64,000 nucleotides of DNA from Harmothoe impar (Eukaryota > Annelida > Polychaeta > Phyllodocida > Polynoidae). The stretch spans positions 35,048,186 through 35,112,185 of the forward strand of contig OX381709.1 in NCBI GenBank assembly GCA_947462335.1, given 5' to 3'. The translations under genes and the position numbers were made by a program. Shown one piece after another: positions 11,741-23,133 of the stretch (positions are counted from its first letter, which is position 1; every line of letters starts with the position of its first letter). The notes below the pieces were generated by a model. The model worked only from the letters and a program-made list of their open reading frames with translations, was not told the DNA's origin and did not search any database.

Positions 11741-12237
11741 GTGCCTCTACATGGGTACCCGTATTTTTGACCGTGTCGCCGTGTCGATTTTTAGCAAGAA
11801 ACGGCCGTGGCCGTGTCGATTTTTAGCAAAAAAAAATGGGCCGTGTCGATTTTTACCCATATATAGAGGGACAAATACATCCTATCCCTCCCCCCCCCCC
11901 CCCCCCCCGCCATAGCATTCTTACACCGGCTGCAGGTGTGAGAATGCTGCTTGGATGAGGTGTGGTAGCACCCCCCCCCCCTTCCAGTTTTCTCACCTTC
12001 ACCCCTCCCCTTTATAGGCAGCATTTGGCAGTCACACCTTGTCTGTGTCTGTCAGATTTTATACTTCAGTTTTATGTGTCTGTCAGATTTTATCCCTAAG
12101 ATATATGTGTCTGTCAAATTTTATTCCTCAGTTCTATGTGTCCGTCGATTTCTAAAAGGGCCGTGTCGCGCGTGTCGATTTTTAAAAGGGCCGTGTCGCC
12201 GTGTCGCGCGTGTCGATTTTTACCCATGTAGAGGCAC
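11741..12237. mobile_element. TIR element with GTGTCGATTTTTA arrays and a 6 bp target duplication
   Basis: The ends are perfect 17 bp inverted repeats: GTGCCTCTACATGGGTA at 11741-11757, and its exact complement at 12221-12237. The flanks share AAAGCT immediately outside each end, a plausible 6 bp target-site duplication. Both arms carry tandem copies of a GCCGTGTCGATTTTTA-like motif. They run in the same direction in both arms rather than mirrored. The middle holds C-runs and repeats of a TGTGTCTGTCAGATTTTAT-like unit. At 497 bp with no protein, it is a non-autonomous element. Confidence 0.85.
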
Positions 12238-12243
12238 AAAGCT

Positions 12244-15200
12244 TCCAGGTGCCCAGGCTAAAGCAGTGTACCACCCTACTGAATGTGTTAACATTGCCCT
12301 GTATACAATGTAAATATGGGTAAATTCATGTATAAAAGGGCAGCATGGTGAACAATTGAACAGGTAACAAATCCCACATTGTATGTATATTGCATGAACG
12401 TGCTTGTTCTCCATGTGTCTCTGAACACATCATCATACAATATATAATTACAGGGAAAATAAGATTTATACAAGCTTCCTCTCAGTTTGTAGTATCATCC
12501 AATCTCCCATGTGTACTATATAGTACAAATTTACCCATGCAGGTCCATATCACCTACTGTTAAACAGGCCATCAAGGGCTGGTAGCACACTCAATTACGC
12601 CTGTCAATCATGCTTATGCCTGCTTGACGGGCTGGTACACTTGCTATATAATCCTACAATATGGTCAGGGGCATTTAAGTCCGCCGGACAGTTACTCAAA
12701 TGATCGAATTTGATCTCATTTTCATTGATTTAGATGTACCAAAATGGTTTAAAATTTGGCAAACAACGAGAATATTCCATTTACAGTGCACACATCAGGG
12801 TTACAGAAAAATATCCAAATTTAGCTAAAATGCCATCTTTAAGACTTTGTGGTACTTTCTTTCATTCTATCAATCATAGATTGATCTTTAGTCCGTATGT
12901 GGAATTTTCTTAGCGGTGTTTTGCAGGTGTTTTACAAGGATCAAATTATATATATAGGTCATTTTTTACTCGCAAATCAAAAGTTAGGAATGATCCTCTT
13001 GGAACACTTGCTCTTTTCCTCAAAAAATACGAATTCCACCACTTGTATACACACTAGATCAATCCATTATAGCATTCCTTATGAAACACCTTCCTGGTCC
13101 TTAACCTTGGGTTAACAGAAAGAACTTTCCTCACTGATGTCAGATGAGTACACAAATCAAGAACGGATGCTGGTCGTGTCTGGATTCAGGTTCTATGGTA
13201 TACATTTCAGGTATGCAGTATCAGCGAGCCGGACCCTACATGATTAGTGCTGCATGTTTATCTACCACTTGCAATACACGCGTTATCTGTACAGGCATAA
13301 ACAGAGACCATTTACAGATGTAACGCTCAACATTTGATGAAGGAACATCAGGTGTTTCTTTTTCTTTAGATCTCAATCTATTCCACAATCTAATCAGCTG
13401 CAAAAGGTTCACATGAGGATTTGAGTATTCCATTAGGTGTGTAAATTAAGGATATCAGCTGCAGAGTAATTCAAATGGCAATTTGATCAGAAAGGCTATT
13501 TGTCACAGGACTATTCCCAGCAATTACTTTGGAGCAACTATGTGGTTGAGTACAAAATGATGTATATTCCACTGAATGCTATTTTCTACTATCCATCTAG
13601 CTGTCTCGTGATAAAGCTAGCCAGATGCTTCATATAGTCAATTTATTCTGCAGTGCTATACAGGCATTACTTCTCACTTAGACACTAAACCAGTCATAAT
13701 TCTAAAGCTTTAGCGAGAGGATGTGGATTATTGATAACGGATACCATTGTATTGTCAAACCAAAAAGATGAAATACCGCAGCCAGGCCCCACACCACTCT
13801 ATTGTTCTAACAATAAGCCCTGAGACGCATACACCCGCTAACGTAGAGAAGGTGATTGACGATATCACCAGTCTTATTTTGCCTCAGCACTCAGCAAAAT
13901 GAACAGGAGTTACGTTATGTGAACCTTCATAAGCCGTTAAGGACTGCTTTCACAAAAGCAGGAATTTCACTGCTCTGAGATGCATACTCCTATTACGTAG
14001 ACAATTAAGTGTCGACATCATGAATCTTATCTCAGCATCCAGTAAGATAACCCATATGGAAAAAACTCCATAAACCACCAATTGGAACTGAGAGCTTAAC
14101 ATTAATCTGCCGTTTTAAGATGTTGAACGGTGACCGATGGATGATGGGCATAAGATTTAAGGACGTAAGCTTCAGAACAATTATCTCCTTTCCACTGCCC
14201 AGAATTCCGACCGATTAGTGACAGTTTAGGCCAAACCAGTTAAGGTACAACATTCTCCTTACCCACGTCAAAAGTTCAACTGCATCCCTCAAATTGATAG
14301 CCGTCAGCTCTAACCATCAGCAGCTGATATGAATGACTGCCTTTGGTGGAATCTAGCTTTTAGGTTCTTGGAGAACGGGAGCTGCAGAAACCTTTTAGAG
14401 GCACTGAATCAAACGGGGTCCGTGCTTTCCTCCTGTCAGATTCATCTGTGAGGGAATCCGACCTGCTGTATGGTTCTTTTTTGTTATTATTTGAAATACG
14501 CGAAGTGATATCTCAGATTTCGCTATTGGGCACTGTCTGAAGCGGACGAGGAGACATCCGGTGAACTCATAGGAAGAAGTTCAAGGACAGCCAAATAGAT
14601 GAAAAGAGTAGTGCAGGCAGTCATATTAAAGGGAATGCTATAGTTGTGGTTAGAGAAGTGCAGGTACAAGGGAAGCAGACATTAAGGAGATGAGGCGGGT
14701 GAGGGCCACTGAGATGGTTGTGGAATACAATAAAATGTATGTGTAGTACACGCCAGTTGACTTCAAAAAGTGATACGTGTAGATAGGTGTACTATGTGTA
14801 CAGGTATTGAATTTTTCAATGGAAATGACCAGTTACCTGTACACACATATATATACATACATACAGATATCTAAGATTATATGATGGAGGACCCCAGTGT
14901 AGTAGGTGGATGAGCTACAGCCAGCAGCACACAAAGTGGAACTCCCAGAAGACATCAATGTGTATGGCTGGATACAGGTGTAAAGAAGACAGGAAGGATG
15001 AACGGAACAGACGCGGAACACAACAATTAAACACAATTTTTGTTACAATATGCCTTTTAAATCTTCACTTTCTCAAATGTCTCCTCCTCAATGTTTGACT
15101 AACAGCCTGCTGTTTTGTTAAGGATCTAATTGCCGTCTGATGCCAGGATTTACGGCTGCACACCTCTTTTCCCGCCGCCTCTCACCAGTCGCTCACCAGT

Positions 15201-16700
15201 CGCTTTCAGCCTCCCTAACAGACTATCAACTACCCTCACTCCTACACTCAACCAATTCTACCTAATTAACAATGGCAATTGCCAAAAGGAGAGGTTTCTC
15301 AATTCGTTCTACCCTTTATAATCCTTTACCTGCCTTCATTTTATGTTTCTTTATCTCCTTTTTACTATGGATCCAGACATGTTGCTAAAATGACTCACAC
15401 TTGAGGGCTCTAGCCTTCCCTAACCCTCTGACTTTCAAAAGAGAGTCCAGCTATGGGAATCACTGTGGTGATGAGCTCAACCCTTCTCTTCTCTATGAAT
15501 GCACTGTGTGACACATATAGTCCAGGCTGTTGTCCAAGGCCATTTCAAGACGGATGTGGTCAAAGCACCAATTTATTTTATGTATAGAAAAATGCCTAAT
15601 TGACGAAGGGAATACAACATGATTTACATACCAAACCTCCCCACCCTTCGTCCTCTGCTGTATAGCTACCATGACAACCTGCTTCTCTCCTCCCCCTAGA
15701 CGTCCTCTACAATGCCTCTATCTTCACTCCAGATGCTTATACCCCTCCTTACCCCTTTCCTTATTTCCCCTTCCATCCGTGTCACCCTCCCTCCCCTTCC
15801 TCCTTTCTCCAACCCTCACTCGTTCCACGCCTCACTTCCCGCACCCATTGCCTCTTTACCGACGTTACTCGGCACCATGCCCAGCCTCCCCCGTCCCCTA
15901 ATCCCAGCGCCGTCTGCACTCCCCAAGCAGTGCTACAACCCCCGTAATTACCGCTCTCTTCGCTGTTTGGTATCGGCACTGGTACTACACATGTGTATGG
16001 TAATGTCTAATTTATTTAGGCTGTGCGTGGGGCACCATCACCAATGTGTGCTGTGCATATTCCTCTCAGGCAGCCCCATACCTCCCCTGCCACCCCTCCC
16101 CCACCCCACACCCCACCCTCAGCGATCCGGCTATGATCTAAGCCTGATTTGAAAGGGCTCGGGTGCAGCTGTGGCGGGCGGTAATTCCCATAATGGCCTG
16201 CATCAACCGTCCATAATTTTACGTGAATATTGGCAACATATATACACCCCTCCTGCCTCCCTCACTGCCCCAGCCAAAGGGCCTCCACAGGCAATGTTAA
16301 TAACCATCATATTTTGTACATACAGAGGCGGTCTCAGGGTTATAGGCCCCTAGATAAGGTGCTTGGCATCACCCTCCCTCATTTTACTCCTTATTCTACG
16401 TGTGCCTTTACTCTTTTAGATATAGATAAGTGTGATTTAAAGTTTGTAGTGGGAGGGTAAACGCAGCTTTTAATATTAGATGTGGAAGGATCGATGCCCC
16501 TGAATACTTGAGGTCCATGTCTATATGCATGTATGCATACAGAAGGGGGTTACAAGTGGTTCAAATGTGTGATTTAAATCTTGAGTGTTCAATAAATGGC
16601 AGCGTATGAAACGGGCTTTGAACTTAACAAGGATTTGTTCTCTGCTTTCCTGATATACAATCCTATATAACCACTAGATATTTTGATTTTTTTAAAGGGG
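12244..16700. other. No recognised gene; unique-looking AT-rich DNA with a pyrimidine-rich patch
   Basis: Nothing in 12244-15600 could be supported as an exon or element. From about 15640 to 16130 the plus strand is strongly C/T-rich. This keeps frames open and gives Pro/Ser/Leu-rich translations up to 146 codons, typical of low-complexity DNA rather than genes. Confidence 0.45.
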
Positions 16701-16705
16701 CTGTT

Positions 16706-17113
16706 AATAAGACCGAAAAAAAAGTGTTTCAGGCAACATGGTCCAAAGAAATTACAGTAGGTAGATCGGAGTTAAAAGGAAGAAATTTTAATGTTGAAAG
16801 TGCTTGGAATGAGTCACAAACTGCCATATCGACTCACAGGTCATCAGGATGACTTACTGATTCTTACCATAACTAGGAATATCATGAAATTGTTGGATAT
16901 TCTTGCTAAAAAGCAATTTGCTGAGGTCAGACAATTAATTGGGCATGGGAGCTTGTTCTTCCTGACCAGAAATTTGCTAAAACCTCAAAAAAATATGAAT
17001 ATTCTAAAATAATAAATCCCCAAAATCGTGGGGGGAAATGCTAGGGTGGGCCCTTTAAGAAAATGATTATAGGGTCGGGTTAACGGAAACAAACCTTTTT
17101 TATTTTGACCTAA
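16706..17113. mobile_element. MITE-like element related to 58199-58470
   Basis: The left end GACCGAAAAAAAAGTGTTTC and the right end (reverse complement GGTCAAAATAAAAAAGGTTT) form imperfect inverted ends. They continue into TTTCAGGCAAC and TTTCCGTTAAC. The inside includes a GACTTACTGATTC stretch, TAACTAGGAATATCA, a CTTCCTGACCAGA stretch and GCTAGGGT followed by GGGTCGGGTT. The same blocks occur in the same order near 58199-58470. It is non-coding. The family ends resemble those at 59795-59865. Confidence 0.65.
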
Positions 17114-17114
17114 G

Positions 17115-19148
17115 CGTGAAGTAAATGATATTTGAGATGGAAACTGAAGATGTAGATTTTTTTTAACGTGTTCCATTGCTGCGTTCTGTCCCTGTTCCAT
17201 CCCCTGCAATATATCCCTACAGCCTCTTTCTGTTTTCGCTGATGTTGTAGTCCTCTAACAGACTTTAAAGACTATGGTACATCTGTCAGTCTCTGTCTCT
17301 GTTTTCCTCTCGCTCCAGACCCTCTATGTCCGCCATCATCCTCCGCGCCTCAACCACTCCCTATTCCCACACGGTGCTGTATTCAATTGTGGGCAGATCC
17401 TCTCCGATTTGATTTCAACTAACAACCCGAGAGGTTCATGGGGGTTTTCCCTTTGTGTATTAACAATCAGGTTTAATACAACAGGTGCAATCGTCTCCCA
17501 TAGGACGCCTTTCTACAGGTGCAGGAGATTAAGGTGAAGTGAGGGGTCCACTTCCTGACTAATACTTAACCATCTTTTTGATAACTGTTCATGATAATTC
17601 AAACTAATCGATTCCTATCGGGATTAATATTTCCCTTTTCTAAGGGAAACCACATTCATGACAGTAAACAACATTTGATATAAAAACAGGTGGAATCTTT
17701 TTCTTTTCTCTGTATTATTTCAGAATGGTATTGTCTTAACTAAAATGAAAGCAAATAAATACAGGGCGGATGCGAAGTGTTCAGAGAAAGCTTCAACAAG
17801 GGCCTTTCGTTTGCATTAATTGAGTGCATGTCTGTGTGTCCTTGTAACTTTGTTAAACTTAAAAACTGTTTATTTCCGCCTTTGCATGAGGACTCGTGAT
17901 GGAAAGAGGGCATGAAAAGATGGAAGCAATGATGATTGACATTTTAAACAACAAACTAAAACCGTATACCTATATGGGCTTGTTGTCCGAAGCCTGCCTT
18001 CGGCTAAGTAGGACGATATGTTGCCTCCACTAGTACAATGTTTGCTTTTGACAACCCTATAGATATTAATTGTACAACCCTGTTACCATTTAGATTAGAC
18101 GACCCTAGCATTGTTTTGTGGGATTGTAGGTTGTTTCTGAGACAATTCTAACCCCAGTCATTTAGAAGACCATAAAGTATTCTTGTAGGAAAAGTTCGGG
18201 ACGACCTTATACTTCAGATTTCTGCTGTGTTCTCATGTTGACATTGACTTGGTGATGCCAAAATCAAACAGATTACATCTTCACCATACACAACCTCCCT
18301 GCACATATTGTATAGCATTGTTTGCCTCCCTATATGACCTGTTGTGTACCCTTCGACGTGTACGTTAAGAGCAGCACAGTGCCCTGAAACCCTAAAGGGT
18401 TAAGGCTGGGTGAGAGGTACACAAGGGGGTTACAGGGGTACACAGGGGGATACACAGAGAGGGGGTACACTGGAGCCTTGATCCAGACTCCTGGGTACAT
18501 TGTGGCAGTCTATGCTACTCCGGATATCTGTCCATTAGGCCACCCCCCCATCCCGCGCATTCCGCCGTCCCCGCCCTACCACCCACTTCCACGAAGCCAA
18601 GATGGAAATCGATTTGAAAAACACCCCACCCCCTCCTTGTCCCCTCCACCACTTGCAGCCTTTTATGAAGTATATGTTTGTGCTTTTTAGGATCTGATAT
18701 AACCAGGCATTATATCCACTGATAGCCATCGTCCGCTGTCAGTACGGTGGTGGTCCCCGTGTTAAAGCACATCTACGGCCAGTTGGCTCATGCCATCAAA
18801 ATGGTTCGGCTATATTAGTGGGTAAATGCCCTATTGCTCGCTTTAGAGGACAAGGCTAAGCACTGAACATCACTTGGAACTGGAAAAAGTGGCATCCTAG
18901 TGCCAGCTTCCAGTACTATATAAGTACCTATAAGTAAGTTATGAAGGCCCTTTTCACCGCAGTCATGGAGGTCGTTTCTGTAAGGTGATGTGAAGGTAGA
19001 CCTGTTGAAAGGCAAGGATTAAGTTGCTTCCTATAGCACACAAACATAGGCCAAGGTTGATAAGGGTAGCAGCAGGTTTACCACTGCAGGCAGAGGAAGG
19101 CAGCTTAACACTTTCACATGGACACAGGACCATTGCCTGTACAACTTA
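17115..19148. other. No recognised feature
   Basis: Only short open frames occur. G/C-runs lie near 18400-18620. I see no supportable exon or element. Confidence 0.5.
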
Positions 19149-19796
19149 CACTGAAAATAATGAATCTTAAATATACGTCAACGGTTAGTAGGTTTTACTA
19201 ACTTTTGTACCAACCATTGGCTAAAAGTATTTGCTCCAACTTCCTATCCTATCTCAGCGCTTTGCTTCTAATGCTTAGCTTAAAGTCAGCGGCAGAAGTA
19301 CATGGCCCTCCTGGCTTATGTGCAAAAACAACAGCATGAGTTATTCCGTCTTTGCATCCAGCTAAGCAGACCATTAAGGTACACCCCATATTTTATAAAT
19401 ATTATAGGAAACGTCATCTTTCGACATGATAACAAGTGCTATTACAATCTTGTTATACAGTGAGACCTCAATAATCCGACCACCCCCGTTTCAGGAAAGT
19501 CATGGCCTGATCCCGAATTGAAGCATATTTATATGCTTATTTACAGAGCTGTCCCTGACAAGGCAGCCGGATAATCGAGGGTGGCGGATTATTAAAGGCT
19601 GGATTATCGAGGTCTCACTGTATAGGTAAACGTTTCATAAGTTGCTTGTGCTGCCACATGGTGTTAAATTCCTGTGGGTAGCTGGTTAAATAAAAGCTAG
19701 TCAGACATGAATTTCTAATTCGATTTACTGACTATGATAAGTTGGTTGCTTTCACTATCATAAGTTGTCGTTGACTAATGCCCATTATTTTCAGTG
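19149..19796. mobile_element. 648 bp TA-flanked TIR element (CACTGAAAATAATG ends)
   Basis: Perfect 14 bp inverted ends CACTGAAAATAATG / CATTATTTTCAGTG are flanked by TA on both sides (19147-19148 and 19797-19798). Subterminal ATAAGTTG-like and TTAGTA/TACTAA-like motifs recur in both arms. No protein is encoded. A 163 bp pogo-like MITE is nested inside, so this element is older than that insertion. The ends resemble those at 34176 and 44215 (CACTGAWAAY). Confidence 0.88.
19458..19620. mobile_element. pogo/Tigger-like MITE, 163 bp, nested
   Basis: The left end is CAGTGAGACCTCAATAATCC and the right end, in reverse complement, is CAGTGAGACCTCGATAATCC: 19 of 20 match. TA lies on both sides (19456-19457 and 19621-19622). 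CAGT ends, GACCTC and a TA duplication are typical of non-autonomous pogo/Tigger elements. There is no transposase. It interrupts the larger TA-flanked element 19149-19796. Confidence 0.9.
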
Positions 19797-19798
19797 TA

Positions 19799-21294
19799 CA
19801 GTGAGTGACCGCTGAGCTCCTACGGTTCTGTTTATGAATGCACTCATGATCAGGTACAAGTCCTTTACAGACATATGTCCCGTTCATGCTGTTTACTCAT
19901 CGGGAAACATCGGGGACAATATTCACTAGGCGCGATTGCAGATTTCCAATGTAATACTAATCCTACCTGAATTTGTCAAAAAGTCCAAGAGTAAAAAGTG
20001 AAAGAAGGCATTTGTGGAAGATCCGCTTTAGCAAACTATCACTTTCAACTAGTCTCTTTATATTTGATTAGCAAGGCGATTAACTGCTGGCTCCTTATTT
20101 TGCCAATCACTTACATACACAGTGGTTTAAGCGAGAGTAAATGAATATAGATGAGTTGTCGAGGTACATGTCTCACGATTACTCATAGAGCTTCTGTTAT
20201 ACTCAGAAGACATACTCTTAGACCAATCAGTGACGATAACTAACGGGTGTTATATTCAAAGTAGCATAGAGACGTTGAGTGTCTATAATAACTATGTTCA
20301 AATATTTTCTCCCCTAGGGAATCACATCGCTCAATCACCATTTACTGTAATTAAAAATACTACAGCATTGGAGATTTGTATAACAAGCTCTAAATCTACA
20401 TTATTCCCCGGAAAGAACAATTAACCAATACGGTAGTGGCTAATAAAACATCTATGGTTAGCCAACAGCCCCAAGATGTCGTATAGCGTCTAATGGTCCC
20501 CTGACAGTAGCTTCTAAAAGAGTGGTATTTAGGGACTACTTAAAGTACTTATAGAAGGTCTTAAAATAAGAGGACGCACCGCTCACCACCTGACTTAAAT
20601 AAAAGCCTGCCGATGGGAAGAGAACATAGTGGTGTATGTTCTCTGTCTACAAGAAGTCTTATTGTAGCTTGCTTTATGGACAGCAGTATAAGAACTCCCA
20701 GCTATTTCATTTCTTCATCTTTTCTAATGTATAACCATACAGCTCTCCCAGCGTATGAACAGGTTAAAGGTCCTTTCCATACAAGAATATATGCATTTGT
20801 TTGGAAATTTCTTTCATTTTCCATGAAATTGATGTATGCTAGAAGTATGCTGAACAGGAATCATGTGATTCATCTGATGTGGCAGGAAGACAAAATGTAT
20901 ATCAAAGAACTGCATTAAAGGGCCTTTAGGATTTTGCCTTGTATTCTGAATATTGCCTTTAGAATGTGAAACAGAAGAGACTGTGTGCATGGTGTTGGAG
21001 GGATAGCGGACTGTGATCAAGCTGATTACATGGTATACAAGGACATATCTTACTACTGTATATGAACACACTAGGGTACACCAAAAAGGAGATGCTATAG
21101 CTTGTAGTATATCACCTATAGATAGGCCCATATCGTAATTTGTGTGTGTCTGCCTTAGCAAACAGAGGTCAAAACACTCCAGATACCGTATAGAATGTGC
21201 ACAGACTGTATTCTATACATACCAATTATTGTATCAAAATGTGGTAGCAGATAATGTGACACAGGTTGTTGATATAGCCAGTGCCATCATACAA

Positions 21295-21295
<1 letters not shown>
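19799..21295. other. No recognised feature
   Basis: AT-rich DNA. Open frames of up to 115 codons (20613-20918 plus and 20814-21161 minus) lack recognisable motifs and overlap on opposite strands. I treat them as chance. Confidence 0.5.
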
Positions 21296-21361
<66 letters not shown>

Positions 21362-21385
21362 TTTATACATATACGTATGTATATA

Positions 21386-21448
<63 letters not shown>

Positions 21449-21456
21449 TTATATAT
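21296..21456. repeat. (AT)n microsatellite, two runs
   Basis: Two long AT dinucleotide tracts (about 21296-21357 and 21380-21442) are separated by an interrupted stretch. The open frames of Tyr/Ile repeats that cross it are artefacts of the repeat. Confidence 0.98.
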
Positions 21457-22793
21457 AGTGTAGACAGCAAGATATCCAAAGGTACCTGTGCATATATACC
21501 AGAACAGGAAGGTATTCAAAGATATCTTCTCTCAAGGCACCGAGTGACATATGCCCCTATTTCAAAAGCAACCATGTCAAAGAGTACTATTATCAAAGTC
21601 GAGTCATAGACATGCAAAGTGCCGTTTTTCAAACGCCTCTTATAAGTGTAACTCTGGGTATAGTTCATCTAGTTCCTCTAGTCTAAGATACTATGTCACA
21701 TTAAGTATATCCTTAAGTGAAGACATAAAATCAAGACAGAATGGCCAAAGGCGTTATATAACGATGAAACGGGATTGGACTTGTTCCTGTGATTAGCACG
21801 TGCATGCTGGCATAGCAGTTATCGTGAGATCTTGGTTCCGCTCTCGGAATCATGTCGCTTGTTATTGGTATATCATGGTGTCTGTAAGTATAGTCACTGT
21901 CTAAATATCACAGAAAATCTTTGGACAGAACTTCTATGGCCGCCCATACGGACAAACCAGAATTATTGCTATACAAGCTTTACGCATTGGGGGTTCTTGA
22001 CCTCATTAAATAGAGCGAATCGATGGGGTGTTCCTTACACCGCTTCCCACCTCAACACGCTTCACTTCATCTGAGCGGCCAAAAAATGCCACATCATGCA
22101 TGATCTGCATGTCTGCTGCCCAGCAAATTGAACCCTGTCACGAATAGGTCTAGGGTACCTTAACAACTAGGGGCACCACTGGGAGCGGTGGGAGGGGCGT
22201 TGGTGGGTTAGAATTGACCAGTTGCATGGGTGGTATTGAGGAAAGAATTGGCTGGGGCCAGAGGAAGATTTAAGTAGGTCTATGAATTGGTTGGTTAATG
22301 ACTTGCTATCTCCATGAAAAGTAGCACTCATCTGGTTTATGCCTTGGCACCCGACACACGTAGCCTACTCCTCTATAGATTTGTTTACATATATGGAGTT
22401 ACTGATGTTCAAAATGTATTCATTACTCTGTAGTGATGTTTATATACACCACATTATAAATCAAACTACCGGTACACACATTTCAGTGGGTCTGGAATCA
22501 CCAGTGGAGTGAAAACAACATGCCATGATTTCCCTACTCTCATGATTCACATGAATGTTTTATTGGGCCTGAAATCACTTTTCGCTGCATGAGAGATCAT
22601 CTCTGTAATTGGAATCATAATTGATATCAACGGTGCCTGCAAAAGCCAAAGACGGTTTTGGAAAATGTAATAGATTCACTATGAGCTGTATTACTATTAT
22701 CTGCTTATGAAAGAATATATTTTTCAGCGTTGTAAATGCTGCCATGACCGTTATCTTTCCAATATTGAGATATTTGTTTGGGCTTCTATAAGG
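21457..22793. other. No recognised feature
   Basis: Nothing supportable beyond short open frames. Confidence 0.5.
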
Positions 22794-22797
22794 TGTT

Positions 22798-23129
22798 GGC
22801 TGTGTCTCACGACCTTGAGCCAATGTTTTTGTCTCTGACTGGGTGCCGTCTCTGACCAGGTGCCGTCTCTGACCGGGTGCCGTCTCTGACCGGATGTCAC
22901 TTTGGGGGTTTGGTTATATTCTACCAACAGCAGGAGGCTAATAATAATTACATAAGAGCTGCCAAAACGTTTTTACATATCCTTATATATATGAGTATAG
23001 ATTAACATTAAAATAACACGTTTTTCTGACACCAGGTCAGAGACAGCACCCGGTCAGAGACGGCACCTGGTCAGAGACGGCACCCGGTCAGAGAAAAAAA
23101 ACATTGGCTCAAGGTCGTGAGACATAGCC
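22798..23129. mobile_element. Minisatellite-armed TIR element, family A, 4 bp target duplication
   Basis: The left arm starts GGCTGTGTCTCACGACCTTG and continues to GAGCCAATGTTTTT. The right arm is the near-perfect inverse. Each arm then carries about four tandem copies of a 17 bp repeat (CGTCTCTGACCGGGTGC and variants), mirrored between arms at about 22832-22898 and 23035-23098. TGTT flanks both ends (22794-22797 and 23130-23133), a perfect 4 bp duplication. The 130 bp middle is AT-rich with no protein. A solo arm of the same family lies at 1965-2060. The 4 bp target fits superfamilies such as Sola, but this is inference only. Confidence 0.88.
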
Positions 23130-23133
23130 TGTT

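Noticed and set aside
15671..16152. Pro/Ser/Leu-rich frames of up to 146 codons
   Set aside because: They come from a C/T-rich low-complexity tract without splice sites or start context.
21142..21609. 155-codon frame rich in Tyr-Ile
   Set aside because: It is an artefact of the (AT)n microsatellite.
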